From NCBI GenBank assembly GCA_009704285.1, contig WLEM01000011.1, positions 1 through 10,400 on the forward strand: a stretch of 10,400 nt of DNA, in the 5' to 3' direction. Of the stretch, positions 1-6,604 are shown piece by piece. Made by a program: the position numbers and the translations under genes. The stretch's first letter is position 1, and every line of letters starts with the position of its first letter. The notes under the pieces were generated by a model. The model saw only the letters and a list, made by a program, of their open reading frames with translations, was not told the origin of the DNA and made no database searches. Source of the DNA: Actinomycetota bacterium. Its GTDB lineage: Bacteria; Actinomycetota; Actinomycetes; Nanopelagicales; Nanopelagicaceae.

Positions 1-738
1 AACGTTTTCAGCTATTAAAACCAAAACAACTGGGAGGAACAACAGCATTGCGCTGCTGTCGAAGGTAGGGGAGGTGAATGAAGGCATTGCTACCCATTTA
101 GCAGCTGTAACTCCTGAGAAATCAACATCTCCCATAATTGCCGCAACTGCGTATCCAACAACTAAGCCAGCGAAAATACTTATTCGTCCTAGGAATCCAC
201 GGAAGAAAGCTGAGATTAATCCAATGGAAAGCAGAGTGATTAATCCAAGTCGCTGACCCATCATAAAATCATTTTTAGCCGCACCTGCAAGATTTAATCC
301 AATAACCATAACAATGGTTCCTGTTACCACTGGAGGTAATAACGTATCTATCCATCCAGTCCCGGCAGCTTTAGCAATAAAGCCAACCAGCGCTAGCAAA
401 ACACCTGCAGCAACTATTCCACCTAATGCCGCTGGAATTCCACCGGAAGTTTTCGCCGCGGCTACTGGAGCTAAGAATGCGAAGGATGACCCGAGATAGC
501 TTGGTAATTTATTCTGGGTAATAATGATAAATAACAAGGTTCCGATACCAGAGAAAAACAGTGTGGTAGTCGGGGAGAATCCAGTAATAATTGGTACTAG
601 GAAGGTTGCACCAAACATTGCTGCGATATGTTGAATTCCCATTCCAAATGTTCTAGGCCATGAGAGACGTTCGTCTGTTGATACAACCTCACCTGGTTGT
701 ATTTGTTTACCATTTCCATGAAGTTTCCAACTAAGCAT
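1..738 (-). CDS. uraA: Uracil permease, NCS2 (nucleobase-cation symporter-2) family, partial (N-terminal 246 residues)
   Basis: Inner-membrane transporter that imports uracil with protons for pyrimidine salvage. Read on the minus strand from ATG at 738, the frame is open to the window edge, which cuts off the remainder (full UraA proteins are about 420-430 residues). Visible family marks: QHIAAMFGATFLVP at residues 36-49 (TM1), PSYLGSSFAFLAP at 79-91 (TM3), KAAGTGWIDTLLPP at 123-136 followed by a glycine-rich hydrophobic helix to about 152, RGFLGR at 180-185, and AEN at 243-245, whose Glu244 corresponds to the uracil-binding TM8 glutamate (Glu241 in E. coli UraA). These segments align closely, from memory, with E. 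coli UraA, so uracil is favoured over xanthine or urate. The start is supported by AAGGAG (minus strand, 749-744) five bases upstream. It is transcribed divergently from infC and is probably unrelated to that operon. Confidence 0.93.
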   Translation of the reverse strand, partial: MLSWKLHGNGKQIQPGEVVSTDERLSWPRTFGMGIQHIAAMFGATFLVPIITGFSPTTTLFFSGIGTLLFIIITQNKLPSYLGSSFAFLAPVAAAKTSGGIPAALGGIVAAGVLLALVGFIAKAAGTGWIDTLLPPVVTGTIVMVIGLNLAGAAKNDFMMGQRLGLITLLSIGLISAFFRGFLGRISIFAGLVVGYAVAAIMGDVDFSGVTAAKWVAMPSFTSPTFDSSAMLLFLPVVLVLIAENV

Positions 739-904
739 TGATACTCCTTAATTGTTATACCCACTTCAATTCTGAAGAGGTAGCTTTCAGGCCTTAAGGG
801 GGTAGGCGTTAAATAAAAAGAATAGAACTGCTTGGACAAAAAACTGGTAAATACCTGTGAGTTTCCATCTATTTTCTGCCATTTGAGGCAGTTCCACGCT
901 CAGT

Positions 905-934
905 TTTAGTATCCACTCGCTTCTTGGGTATGAT
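905..934 (+). promoter_or_regulatory. Candidate promoter for infC-rpmI-rplT
   Basis: TATGAT at 929-934 differs from the -10 consensus by one base. The best -35 at suitable spacing (18 bases) is TTTAGT at 905-910, which is weak. This would start transcription near 941 and give an untranslated leader of about 120 bases before the infC ATC start, matching the location of the hairpins described below. No other candidate nearer to infC looks better, but the call rests on motif reading only. Confidence 0.4.
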
Positions 935-940
935 TTGGCC

Positions 941-1061
941 ATCAAGTGGATGCATACGCTCCCACCTACTTCGCTTCGGCGAACTGGTTGCTTCTTTAGA
1001 AGCGCGGCTGTTTTCGCTTGTGCAATGCCTCAATAATCTAGCGAAACGGCAAGGAGAAGTT
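941..1061 (+). promoter_or_regulatory. Structured 5' leader of infC with competing hairpins
   Basis: The leader contains complementary segments that cannot all pair at once: a TTCGC 970-974, b GCGAA 979-983, c GCTTC 990-994, d GAAGCG 999-1004, e TTTCGCT 1012-1018, f AGCGAAA 1040-1046. Possible pairings are a-b (closing a C-UUCG-G tetraloop), c-d (loop TTTA), d-e, b-e, e-f (7 pairs, ending 4 bases before the Shine-Dalgarno) and a-f. Leaders of infC-rpmI-rplT operons are autoregulatory in E. coli and Bacillus (L20 binding), so a regulatory RNA is plausible. No U-tract terminator is seen, so control of ribosome access is likelier than attenuation. The identity of any ligand is unknown. Confidence 0.45.
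1051..1056 (+). promoter_or_regulatory. Shine-Dalgarno that fixes the infC start at ATC 1062
   Basis: AAGGAG lies five bases before ATC at 1062-1064, and ATC aligns with the initiator position of actinobacterial IF3 (M/I then S-x-EPRINDR). The earlier in-frame starts TTG 924, ATG 930 and GTG 1020 have no comparable site, so this ribosome binding site decides the start. Confidence 0.85.
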
Positions 1062-1622
1062 ATCAGCACAGAACCACGTATCAATGATCGAATTCGCGTT
1101 CCTGAAGTTCGGTTGATTGGCTATGACGGTGAACAGCTTGGCGTAACTGCAATAGATAAAGCGCTCAAGTTATCCGAGGAGATCGGGTTAGATCTCGTGG
1201 AAATCTCACCCGATGCAAATCCTCCGGTCTGCAAAATAATGGATTTCGGAAAGTACAAGTACGAAATTGCACAAAAAGCACGGGAAGCACGGCAAAATCA
1301 GACACATATTGTTGTGAAAGAAATGCGACTTCGACCAAATATCGAACCACATGATTACGAAACAAAGCGCAATCATATTGAACGATTTTTGTTAGGTGGC
1401 GACAAGGTGAAGGTAACGATTCAGTTCCGAGGTCGAGAGCAATCTCGCCCTGAGATGGGTTATCGGTTGTTGCAAAAGCTTGCTGAAGAGCTAGCCGAAG
1501 TATCACTTGTTGAGTTTGCGCCAAAGCAAGAAGGCCGCAATATGACAATGGTGCTAGGTCCGGCTAAGAAGCCTGGGTCTGCAAAGAAAGCAGCTCCAAA
1601 AGCGCAAGCCGTACCAAAATAG
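1062..1622 (+). CDS. infC: Translation initiation factor IF-3 (rare ATC start)
   Basis: Binds the 30S subunit, blocks premature 50S joining and proofreads start-codon/initiator-tRNA pairing. From ATC at 1062 the protein has 186 residues, similar to known actinobacterial IF3. The N-domain begins [17 protein letters not shown] (residues 4-20), includes the family signature [15 protein letters not shown] (58-72), and passes through a basic linker into the C-domain (about 84-168) with [17 protein letters not shown] and [10 protein letters not shown] (122-131). The tail from 167 is Lys/Ala/Pro-rich. The frame stays open upstream to 924, but that extension looks nothing like IF3 and overlaps the leader. 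Non-AUG starts (AUU in E. coli, AUC or AUA elsewhere) are a known trait of infC: IF3 discriminates against them and so limits its own synthesis. First gene of infC-rpmI-rplT, 30 bases before rpmI. Confidence 0.95.
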   Translation: MSTEPRINDRIRVPEVRLIGYDGEQLGVTAIDKALKLSEEIGLDLVEISPDANPPVCKIMDFGKYKYEIAQKAREARQNQTHIVVKEMRLRPNIEPHDYETKRNHIERFLLGGDKVKVTIQFRGREQSRPEMGYRLLQKLAEELAEVSLVEFAPKQEGRNMTMVLGPAKKPGSAKKAAPKAQAVPK

Positions 1623-1652
1623 ATTTATTAGCAATTCAACAGGAGGTAAGAA

Positions 1653-1850
1653 ATGCCAAAGATGAAAACACACAGTGGAGCGAAAAAGCGTTTTCGCGTT
1701 ACTGGTTCTGGAAAGATCATGCATGAGCGTGCTGGTAAACGCCACCTGCTTGAACGCAAATCTTCGAGATTAACTCGTCGCCTAACTGGTGATGTGACCG
1801 CTAAAGCGCCTAACGCATTTGCTGCTAAGCGCATGCTCGGTTTGAAGTAA
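1653..1850 (+). CDS. rpmI: Large-subunit ribosomal protein bL35
   Basis: Small basic protein of the 50S subunit. The 65 residues begin [20 protein letters not shown], the conserved L35 opening, and continue with [14 protein letters not shown] and the C-terminal KRMLGL; length is normal for the family. A strong Shine-Dalgarno, AGGAGGT at 1641-1647, sits five bases before the ATG, the best ribosome binding site in this operon. It lies between infC and rplT, as in most bacteria, and should be co-transcribed with both. Confidence 0.97.
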   Translation: MPKMKTHSGAKKRFRVTGSGKIMHERAGKRHLLERKSSRLTRRLTGDVTAKAPNAFAAKRMLGLK

Positions 1851-1861
1851 GGGAGAGATAA

Positions 1862-2224
1862 ATGGCTAGAGTAAAACGTGGTGTTCACGCGGCGAAAAAG
1901 CGCCGAACAACTTTAGAGCGTGCAGCTGGTTATCGCGGTCAACGTTCTCGTCTTTTTTCAAAGGCAAAGGAGCAGGTAACTCACTCACTGGTCTATGCGT
2001 TTAATGATCGCAAAGATAAGAAAGGTGATTTCCGCCGGCTTTGGATTCAGCGAATTAATGCGGCAGCTCGTGCCAACGGTATGACTTACAATCGTTTAAT
2101 TCAAGGATTAAAGACTGCTGGTATTGAAGTAGACCGCCGTGTCTTATCTGAGCTTGCAACTAATGATCCTGCAGCTTTCGCTAAATTAGTTGAGATTGCT
2201 CGCAAGAATGTTGTAACCGCCTAA
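1862..2224 (+). CDS. rplT: Large-subunit ribosomal protein bL20
   Basis: Binds 23S rRNA early in 50S assembly. The protein has 120 residues, the usual length. It shows the basic N-terminal extension ([19 protein letters not shown]), the [12 protein letters not shown] segment (21-32) and the globular C-domain with [13 protein letters not shown] (58-70) and [20 protein letters not shown] (76-95). GGGAG at 1851-1855 precedes the ATG by six bases, and the gap after rpmI is 11 bases. In other bacteria L20 represses its own operon by binding the mRNA leader; the hairpin-rich infC leader here makes similar control conceivable but unproven. No terminator hairpin with a T-run follows, so transcription may continue into the methyltransferase gene. 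Confidence 0.97.
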   Translation: MARVKRGVHAAKKRRTTLERAAGYRGQRSRLFSKAKEQVTHSLVYAFNDRKDKKGDFRRLWIQRINAAARANGMTYNRLIQGLKTAGIEVDRRVLSELATNDPAAFAKLVEIARKNVVTA

Positions 2225-2249
2225 TTAATCTCTAATCAATTAAATAGAG

Positions 2250-3065
2250 ATGGAAAACATTACGAGCCTTAATTCGCCGCATATTGAGCGAGTTAAGGCT
2301 CTTATTGGTTCTAGAGGTAAAAAGAATCGAGAGCTGGAGAGCTCCTTCATTGCCGAGGGTATTCAGTCAGTTCGCGAGGCGCTTAATCCCAAACTAGCAG
2401 AAGGTTTAGCAGTAAAGCGAGTTTATGTAACTGAATCAGGAATGAGCAAACTATCTGGTTCTGTTGATGCTGCCGTTCTAGAAAAACATGAAGTGATCAT
2501 GGTTTCCGATCAAGTAATGAATGCCATGGCAGATTCAGAATCACCACAAGGAATCATTGCTTTGTGTTCAACCAAGACTTTAAAAGTACAAGATCTCTGG
2601 AATCTGAAGCCAAAAAAAGTAGCTTTCTTTTGGCAGATTCAAGATCCTGGCAATGCAGGCACAGTGATTCGAAGCGCTGATGCTGCCGGCTTCGATGCGG
2701 TTGTTTTTTCAAATGAGAGCGTGGATGTATTCAATCCTAAGACTGTTCGCGCTACGGTTGGATCACTTTGGCATATACCAGTTGTCAGTGATGTGGATAT
2801 TAATGAATTTATCACGGGAGCTAATGACAACGGAGTTTCACTTTTTGCATTGACTGGTGATGGTACAGAGATCTTTGATTCAGCGTTTGTTGCTAAGAAT
2901 TCAAGCAAACCGTCAGCTTGGATTTTTGGTAATGAAGCCCGTGGGCTGCCAGATCTGCCAAGTCAGATATCTAAGGTGGCTATTCCGATGAAGGGCTTTG
3001 CTGAATCATTAAATGTGGCAAGCGCAGCGGCAATTGTCCTGCATTCTGTAGGTCTGTCCTTATAG
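2250..3065 (+). CDS. TrmH/SpoU-family RNA 2'-O-ribose methyltransferase
   Basis: Predicted S-adenosylmethionine-dependent enzyme that methylates a ribose 2'-OH in rRNA or tRNA. The 271-residue protein has an N-terminal substrate-binding (L30e-like) region at about 5-105 and a SPOUT catalytic domain from about 123. The three family motifs are clear: motif 1 QDPGNAGTVIRSADAAGFDA (131-150, Asn135 and Arg141), motif 2 IFGNEARGLP (225-234, Glu229), and motif 3 IPMKGFAESLNVASAAA (245-261, Asn255), which form the trefoil-knot cofactor site. The same gene, often labelled tsnR, sits between rplT and pheS in many Actinobacteria. Its target nucleotide cannot be read from sequence, and resistance-type TsnR activity should not be assumed. 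The ribosome binding site is poor, and an inverted repeat TCTCTA/TAGAGA (2229-2234, 2245-2250) includes the first base of the ATG. Confidence 0.92.
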   Translation: MENITSLNSPHIERVKALIGSRGKKNRELESSFIAEGIQSVREALNPKLAEGLAVKRVYVTESGMSKLSGSVDAAVLEKHEVIMVSDQVMNAMADSESPQGIIALCSTKTLKVQDLWNLKPKKVAFFWQIQDPGNAGTVIRSADAAGFDAVVFSNESVDVFNPKTVRATVGSLWHIPVVSDVDINEFITGANDNGVSLFALTGDGTEIFDSAFVAKNSSKPSAWIFGNEARGLPDLPSQISKVAIPMKGFAESLNVASAAAIVLHSVGLSL

Positions 3066-3077
3066 ACTAATCCGATT

Positions 3078-4094
3078 ATGTCGTTAGATCAGAACAAGAT
3101 CGCCGAAGATCTGGCGCAAGCACTTCGAGCCATTGAAGCAGCCTCCGATTTAGATGTGTTGAAACAAGTAAAAATTGATTATGTTGGTGATAAATCAGCA
3201 TTAGCCAAAGCAAACCAAGCCCTTGCAACAGTTGATCAATCACTGCGTGCGCAATTTGGTAAATTAGTTGGATCGGCCCGCGCTGAGGTAAATCAAGCTT
3301 TTGAACAAAGAAGTGCCAAGTTATCTGAGCTGCGAGACGCACAAATGTTGCTTACTGAAAAAGTTGACGTAACCCTGCCTGGCAGGAGAACACTTAAAGG
3401 CGGATTACATCCGTTAACAATTTTGACCAATGAGATCAATGATCTGTTTATCGGTTTAGGTTACAAAGTAGCAGAAGGCCCAGAGCTCGAAGCTGAATGG
3501 CTTAACTTTGATGCGCTAAATATTCCAGCTGATCATCCTGCCAGAACAATGCAAGATACTTTTTTTGTCGAACCACTTGAATCTAGATTGGTATTGCGCA
3601 CACATACCTCTCCGGTACAGATAAGAACTATGCTCAATGAGAAGCCTCCAATTTATGTGATTTGTCCGGGTAAGACTTATCGTGCCGACGAATTAGATGC
3701 GACTCATACACCAGTTTTTCATCAGGTTGAAGGATTGGTAATTGATGAGAAGATCACTATGGGTGACTTGAAAGGCACATTAGATTTCTTCGCTAAATCC
3801 ATTTTTGGTGATCAAGTGAAAACTCGATTACGTCCAAGCTTTTTCCCTTTTACAGAACCTTCCGCTGAGGTTGATGTGTTTTTCAATGGTCGCTGGATTG
3901 AATGGGGTGGCTGTGGAATGGTTAATCATAAGGTGCTAGATGCATGCGGTGTAGATACTAAGAAATATTCAGGTTTTGCATTTGGTATGGGATTAGAAAG
4001 AACATTGATGGTCAAGCATGGCATCACAGATATGCACGACATTGTTGAGGGTGATGTTCGTTTTTCTCAAAGTTTTGGGGTGGGCAATAAATGA
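3078..4094 (+). CDS. pheS: Phenylalanyl-tRNA synthetase, alpha (catalytic) subunit
   Basis: Catalytic subunit of the alpha2-beta2 class II synthetase that charges tRNA-Phe. The 338 residues are a normal length. The N-terminal 90 or so residues form the tRNA-contacting coiled coil (rich in A, Q, L and E). Class II motif 2 is TYRADELDATHTPVFHQVEG (200-219). The conserved RPSFFPFTEPSAEVDV lies at 252-267, in the Phe-binding and active-site region. Motif 3 is GFAFGMGLERTLM (299-311), followed by the actinobacterial-style ending with DIVEGDVRFS. The gap from the upstream methyltransferase stop is 12 bases and shows no Shine-Dalgarno. TAGACT at 3063-3068 matches the actinobacterial -10 pattern TAnnnT at a distance fitting a leaderless or near-leaderless transcript, but there is no -35. 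Otherwise translation may depend on coupling to the upstream gene. It overlaps pheT by ATGA. Confidence 0.97.
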   Translation: MSLDQNKIAEDLAQALRAIEAASDLDVLKQVKIDYVGDKSALAKANQALATVDQSLRAQFGKLVGSARAEVNQAFEQRSAKLSELRDAQMLLTEKVDVTLPGRRTLKGGLHPLTILTNEINDLFIGLGYKVAEGPELEAEWLNFDALNIPADHPARTMQDTFFVEPLESRLVLRTHTSPVQIRTMLNEKPPIYVICPGKTYRADELDATHTPVFHQVEGLVIDEKITMGDLKGTLDFFAKSIFGDQVKTRLRPSFFPFTEPSAEVDVFFNGRWIEWGGCGMVNHKVLDACGVDTKKYSGFAFGMGLERTLMVKHGITDMHDIVEGDVRFSQSFGVGNK

Positions 4095-6556
4095 AAATTC
4101 CTTTAAGTTGGCTAAGGGAGTTTGTGGACCTGCCGCCCAAAATTAACTCTGAACAAGTTTCTCAAGCTTTTGTGAAGGTTGGTTTTGAGGTCGAAAGCAT
4201 CGAAGAACAGGGAGTGGATTTAAAGGGACCTTTGGTAGTTGGAAAAGTTCTTTCAATTGAGGAGTTATCTGGACACAAGAAACCAATTAGATTTGTTGGC
4301 GTCGATGTTGGTGAGAAAAAAACACGTTATGTTATTTGTGGAGCACGTAATTTTAAGGTGAATGATCTAGTTGTGGTGGCACTGCCAGGAGCGACACTTC
4401 CCGGAGATTTTAAAATTTCAGCCAGAGAAACTTATGGCAAGGTTAGTGACGGCATGATTTGCTCAGCTAAAGAAATTGGTATTAGCGATGAACATGCAGG
4501 AATTATCGTGTTGCAAGAGGGCAAGATTGGCCAAGATGCGATCGCACTCTTAGAAATCAACGATGTCATCTTTGATATCGCAGTCAATCCTGATCGTGGG
4601 TATGCCATGTCAGTGCGGGGATTGGCTCGGGAATTAGCTGGTTCATTACATCTTAAATATGTAGATCCAGCCGATCCCAAGATTGCTAAGAAGCTTGGAA
4701 AGGGTAAGAGTCCAAAAGCTATATCTGTAAAGATTGAAGACAAATCTGGAGCGGATCAAATCTATATTAGAACTTTAGATCATGTAAATGTTAAGAAAAG
4801 TACTCCATTATGGATGCAAAGAAGAATTGAAAAATGTGGCATGAGATCTATTTCGTTAGCAGTCGATATCACAAATTATGTGATGTTAGAGCTTGGCCAA
4901 CCATTACACGCCTTTGATGCGCAATACATCATGGGCGGACTTCGAGTAGTTAGAGCGGGGAAATTCAATAAGTTGACCACCTTAGATAAGGTTGATCGAA
5001 AATTGGATCCAGATAACTTATTGATTGCAGATTCAAAGAATGCGTTAGCTTTGGCTGGAACTATGGGTGGGTTAACCTCTGAAGTATCATCATTAACAAC
5101 CAAAATTGCATTAGAGGCTGCGCATTTTGATCCGCTCAGCATTGCTCGTAATTCAAGATCGCATAACTTATCTAGTGAAGCTTCTAGACGAATGGAACGT
5201 AATACCGATCCAGTATTAGCTGAAATTGCATCCGCTAGGGCAACTCAATTACTTATTGATTTAGCTGATGCAACATATGTCGGAGCATCTTATGCAGGAT
5301 TGCCGATAAAGAACCGCAAGGTGAAAATTTCACTCTCACAAATATCTCAATATCTTGGATATCCATACACCTTGAAACAGGCCAAAACTGCTTTGATTTT
5401 AATTGGTTGCAAAGTATTAGGTAGTGGAGATCTTTTAACTGTTGAGGTTCCCACCTGGCGACCAGACTTAATTAACTTTGCAGATTTTGCTGAAGAAATA
5501 GCCCGTTTAAACAGCTATGACTTGATTCCTGCCACACTGCCAATAGGAAAAGGTGGGGCTCGGTTAAGTGATATGCAGTACCGAAAACGTTCTGTTGCTA
5601 CCGCACTTGCTAATCAAGGATTTACTGAGGTTATCAATTATCCATTTGTAAGCCAAGAGATGGTTGATCTTCTTGGATTTACTGGAGATAGAGCAAAATC
5701 TTTCAGAATTGCTAATCCTATGTCGGAGGAATTTCCATTACTTCGCACTCATCTTTTACCTGGCTTATTAACAACAGCTGTTCGCAATATCGGCAGGGGA
5801 GCAAAGAATCTTGCTATCTTTGAAATCGGTACTGTTTTCAGAAACACTACCCCGCTAGGTAAGGCTGTAAATCCTGGTGTAAACAAACGCCCTAGTGAGA
5901 AAATCATCAAAGAGATTTACGACGGGGTGCCAAAGCAGATGTTATTTGTGGGTGCAATAGTTACTGGCGAAAAAATATTGAGTGATTGGCAAGGATCGGG
6001 TAGTAAATTCTCCTGGAGTGATGCGATTGCTAAGGCACAAGAGATTATCGAGTCAAGTGGGAATGATTTTGAAGTTATTAGTAGTGATCTAGCGCCGTGG
6101 CATCCTGGTAGATGTGCGGAGTTGCGTGTAAATGGTAAGCCAGTAGCCCATGCTGGAGAATTACACCCTAGAGTGATTACCGCTTTGAATTTACCAGAGC
6201 GAAGTTGCGCTTTTGCTGTGATTTTAAGTGAGTTACCTGTAGCTGGAGTTACAAAAGCACCTGCAATTTGGAATTTTCCAGCAGTGGTACAGGATGTGGC
6301 ACTTGTTGTGAATGCAAAAACTACAGCTGCTGATCTAACTGCGGCCTTAAAGCAAGGCGCAGGTTCCTTATTGGAATCAATTGTTTTGTTTGATCGGTAT
6401 GACCAAATGGCTGACGACAAAGTTTCCTTAGCTTTCACGTTAACTTTCAGAGCTTCAGATCGCACATTAACCTCTGATGAGGTGGCGCGATACCGTGATC
6501 AAGCAATCGCTCAGGCCGCTAAGACGTTGGGCGCAGTATTACGGGGTAATGCATAA
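4091..6556 (+). CDS. pheT: Phenylalanyl-tRNA synthetase, beta subunit
   Basis: Partner of PheS; carries the tRNA-binding and editing functions that remove Tyr mischarged onto tRNA-Phe. The 821 residues have the full bacterial layout. An N-terminal start MKIPLSWLREFV is followed by an OB-fold tRNA-binding domain (about 42-150, with CGARNF and SDGMICSAKEIG). The NPDRGYAMSVRGLARELA motif is at 166-183, then the B3/B4 editing domain (about 210-385, with ITNYVMLELGQPLHAFD), a B5 domain (about 410-475, with VEVPTWRPDL), a catalytic-like core with NPMSEEFPLLRTHLLPGLL, and a C-terminal FDX-ACB anticodon-binding domain (about 727-820, with FPAVVQDVALVV and FRASDRTLTSDEV). No domain is missing. It starts inside the pheS stop (ATGA), indicating translational coupling. 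Its stop codon at 6554-6556 lies inside the first ArgR box of the next operon, which is unusual packing. Confidence 0.97.
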   Translation: MKIPLSWLREFVDLPPKINSEQVSQAFVKVGFEVESIEEQGVDLKGPLVVGKVLSIEELSGHKKPIRFVGVDVGEKKTRYVICGARNFKVNDLVVVALPGATLPGDFKISARETYGKVSDGMICSAKEIGISDEHAGIIVLQEGKIGQDAIALLEINDVIFDIAVNPDRGYAMSVRGLARELAGSLHLKYVDPADPKIAKKLGKGKSPKAISVKIEDKSGADQIYIRTLDHVNVKKSTPLWMQRRIEKCGMRSISLAVDITNYVMLELGQPLHAFDAQYIMGGLRVVRAGKFNKLTTLDKVDRKLDPDNLLIADSKNALALAGTMGGLTSEVSSLTTKIALEAAHFDPLSIARNSRSHNLSSEASRRMERNTDPVLAEIASARATQLLIDLADATYVGASYAGLPIKNRKVKISLSQISQYLGYPYTLKQAKTALILIGCKVLGSGDLLTVEVPTWRPDLINFADFAEEIARLNSYDLIPATLPIGKGGARLSDMQYRKRSVATALANQGFTEVINYPFVSQEMVDLLGFTGDRAKSFRIANPMSEEFPLLRTHLLPGLLTTAVRNIGRGAKNLAIFEIGTVFRNTTPLGKAVNPGVNKRPSEKIIKEIYDGVPKQMLFVGAIVTGEKILSDWQGSGSKFSWSDAIAKAQEIIESSGNDFEVISSDLAPWHPGRCAELRVNGKPVAHAGELHPRVITALNLPERSCAFAVILSELPVAGVTKAPAIWNFPAVVQDVALVVNAKTTAADLTAALKQGAGSLLESIVLFDRYDQMADDKVSLAFTLTFRASDRTLTSDEVARYRDQAIAQAAKTLGAVLRGNA

Positions 6557-6583
6557 ATATGCAGAGATTTGCATAAATATACT
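6550..6583 (+). promoter_or_regulatory. Tandem ArgR operator (two ARG boxes) before argC
   Basis: Box 1, TGCATAAATATGCA (6550-6563), has perfect 5-base inverted arms around AAAT and matches the general ARG-box form (TGCAT or TGAAT, A/T centre, ATGCA or ATTCA). Box 2, TGCATAAATATACT (6570-6583), keeps the left arm and centre but has a degenerate right arm. The copies share the direct repeat TGCATAAATAT at a 20-base interval, close to the 20-21-base spacing usual for paired ARG boxes bound by an ArgR hexamer. Box 1 overlaps the last codons and stop of pheT; box 2 overlaps both candidate argC promoters. ArgR is encoded two genes downstream, which strongly supports an arginine-responsive autoregulatory operator. 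Confidence 0.85.
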
Positions 6584-6598
6584 AACTAACGATACCCT
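6569..6598 (+). promoter_or_regulatory. Candidate argC promoter, possibly giving a leaderless mRNA
   Basis: TTGCAT (6569-6574), an 18-base spacer and TACCCT (6593-6598, pattern TAnnnT) would place transcription start at or next to the A of the argC ATG (6605). The absence of any Shine-Dalgarno before argC fits a leaderless message, a common class in Actinobacteria. The alternative is TATACT at 6578-6583, a better -10 but without a -35, giving a leader of about 15 bases. Either promoter would be blocked by ArgR bound at the overlapping boxes. Confidence 0.45.
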
Positions 6599-6604
6599 CG
6601 GACT

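Larger units (their letters stand above)
739..1061. other. Divergent intergenic region between uraA and infC
   Basis: This stretch holds no convincing protein gene. On the uraA side it contains the AAGGAG ribosome binding site (minus, 749-744), a small inverted repeat CTTCA/TGAAG (764-768 and 773-777) lying in the presumed uraA leader, the palindrome CCTTAAGG (792-799), and a weak minus-strand -10 candidate TATTCT (824-819) with no good -35. A second inverted repeat, CTGCC/GGCAG (876-880 and 887-891), has no T-tract on either side and is not a terminator. The infC side holds the candidate promoter and leader described separately. No PyrR-type site or known riboswitch was recognised. Confidence 0.7.

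Noticed and set aside
74..499. Two plus-strand open frames (74-256 and 314-499)
   Set aside because: They are antisense to the clear uracil permease reading frame, have low-complexity Pro/Ala/Lys-rich products with no recognisable family, and no ribosome binding sites.
597..839. Minus-strand open frame of 80 residues at the uraA start
   Set aside because: It overlaps uraA in another frame, shows no family resemblance, and the uraA start with AAGGAG explains the region.
876..891. CTGCC/GGCAG hairpin as a transcription terminator
   Set aside because: No T-run follows on either strand, and no gene ends here.
1025..1036. Three-codon upstream reading frame (ATG CCT CAA TAA) in the infC leader
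   Set aside because: No ribosome binding site and too short to judge; such frames occur by chance.
924..1061. N-terminal extension of IF3 from TTG 924, ATG 930 or GTG 1020
   Set aside because: No ribosome binding site at these codons, no similarity to IF3, and the sequence is rich in RNA hairpins; the ATC start with AAGGAG fits homologues.
869..1084. Minus-strand open frame of 71 residues opposite the infC leader
   Set aside because: Arg/Ser-rich with no domain; it is antisense to the structured leader and infC start, and its frame is best explained by chance.
1165..1548. Minus-strand open frame of 127 residues
   Set aside because: Antisense to conserved infC sequence, with no recognisable domain or start signal.
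2250..3065. Antibiotic-resistance rRNA methylase (thiostrepton-type TsnR)
   Set aside because: The family motifs are shared by all SpoU/TrmH enzymes, and the gene sits in the conserved housekeeping position between rplT and pheS; nothing points to a resistance role.
5917..6465. Minus-strand open frame of 182 residues
   Set aside because: Lies wholly antisense to the conserved C-terminal part of pheT; composition and lack of motifs mark it as a shadow frame.
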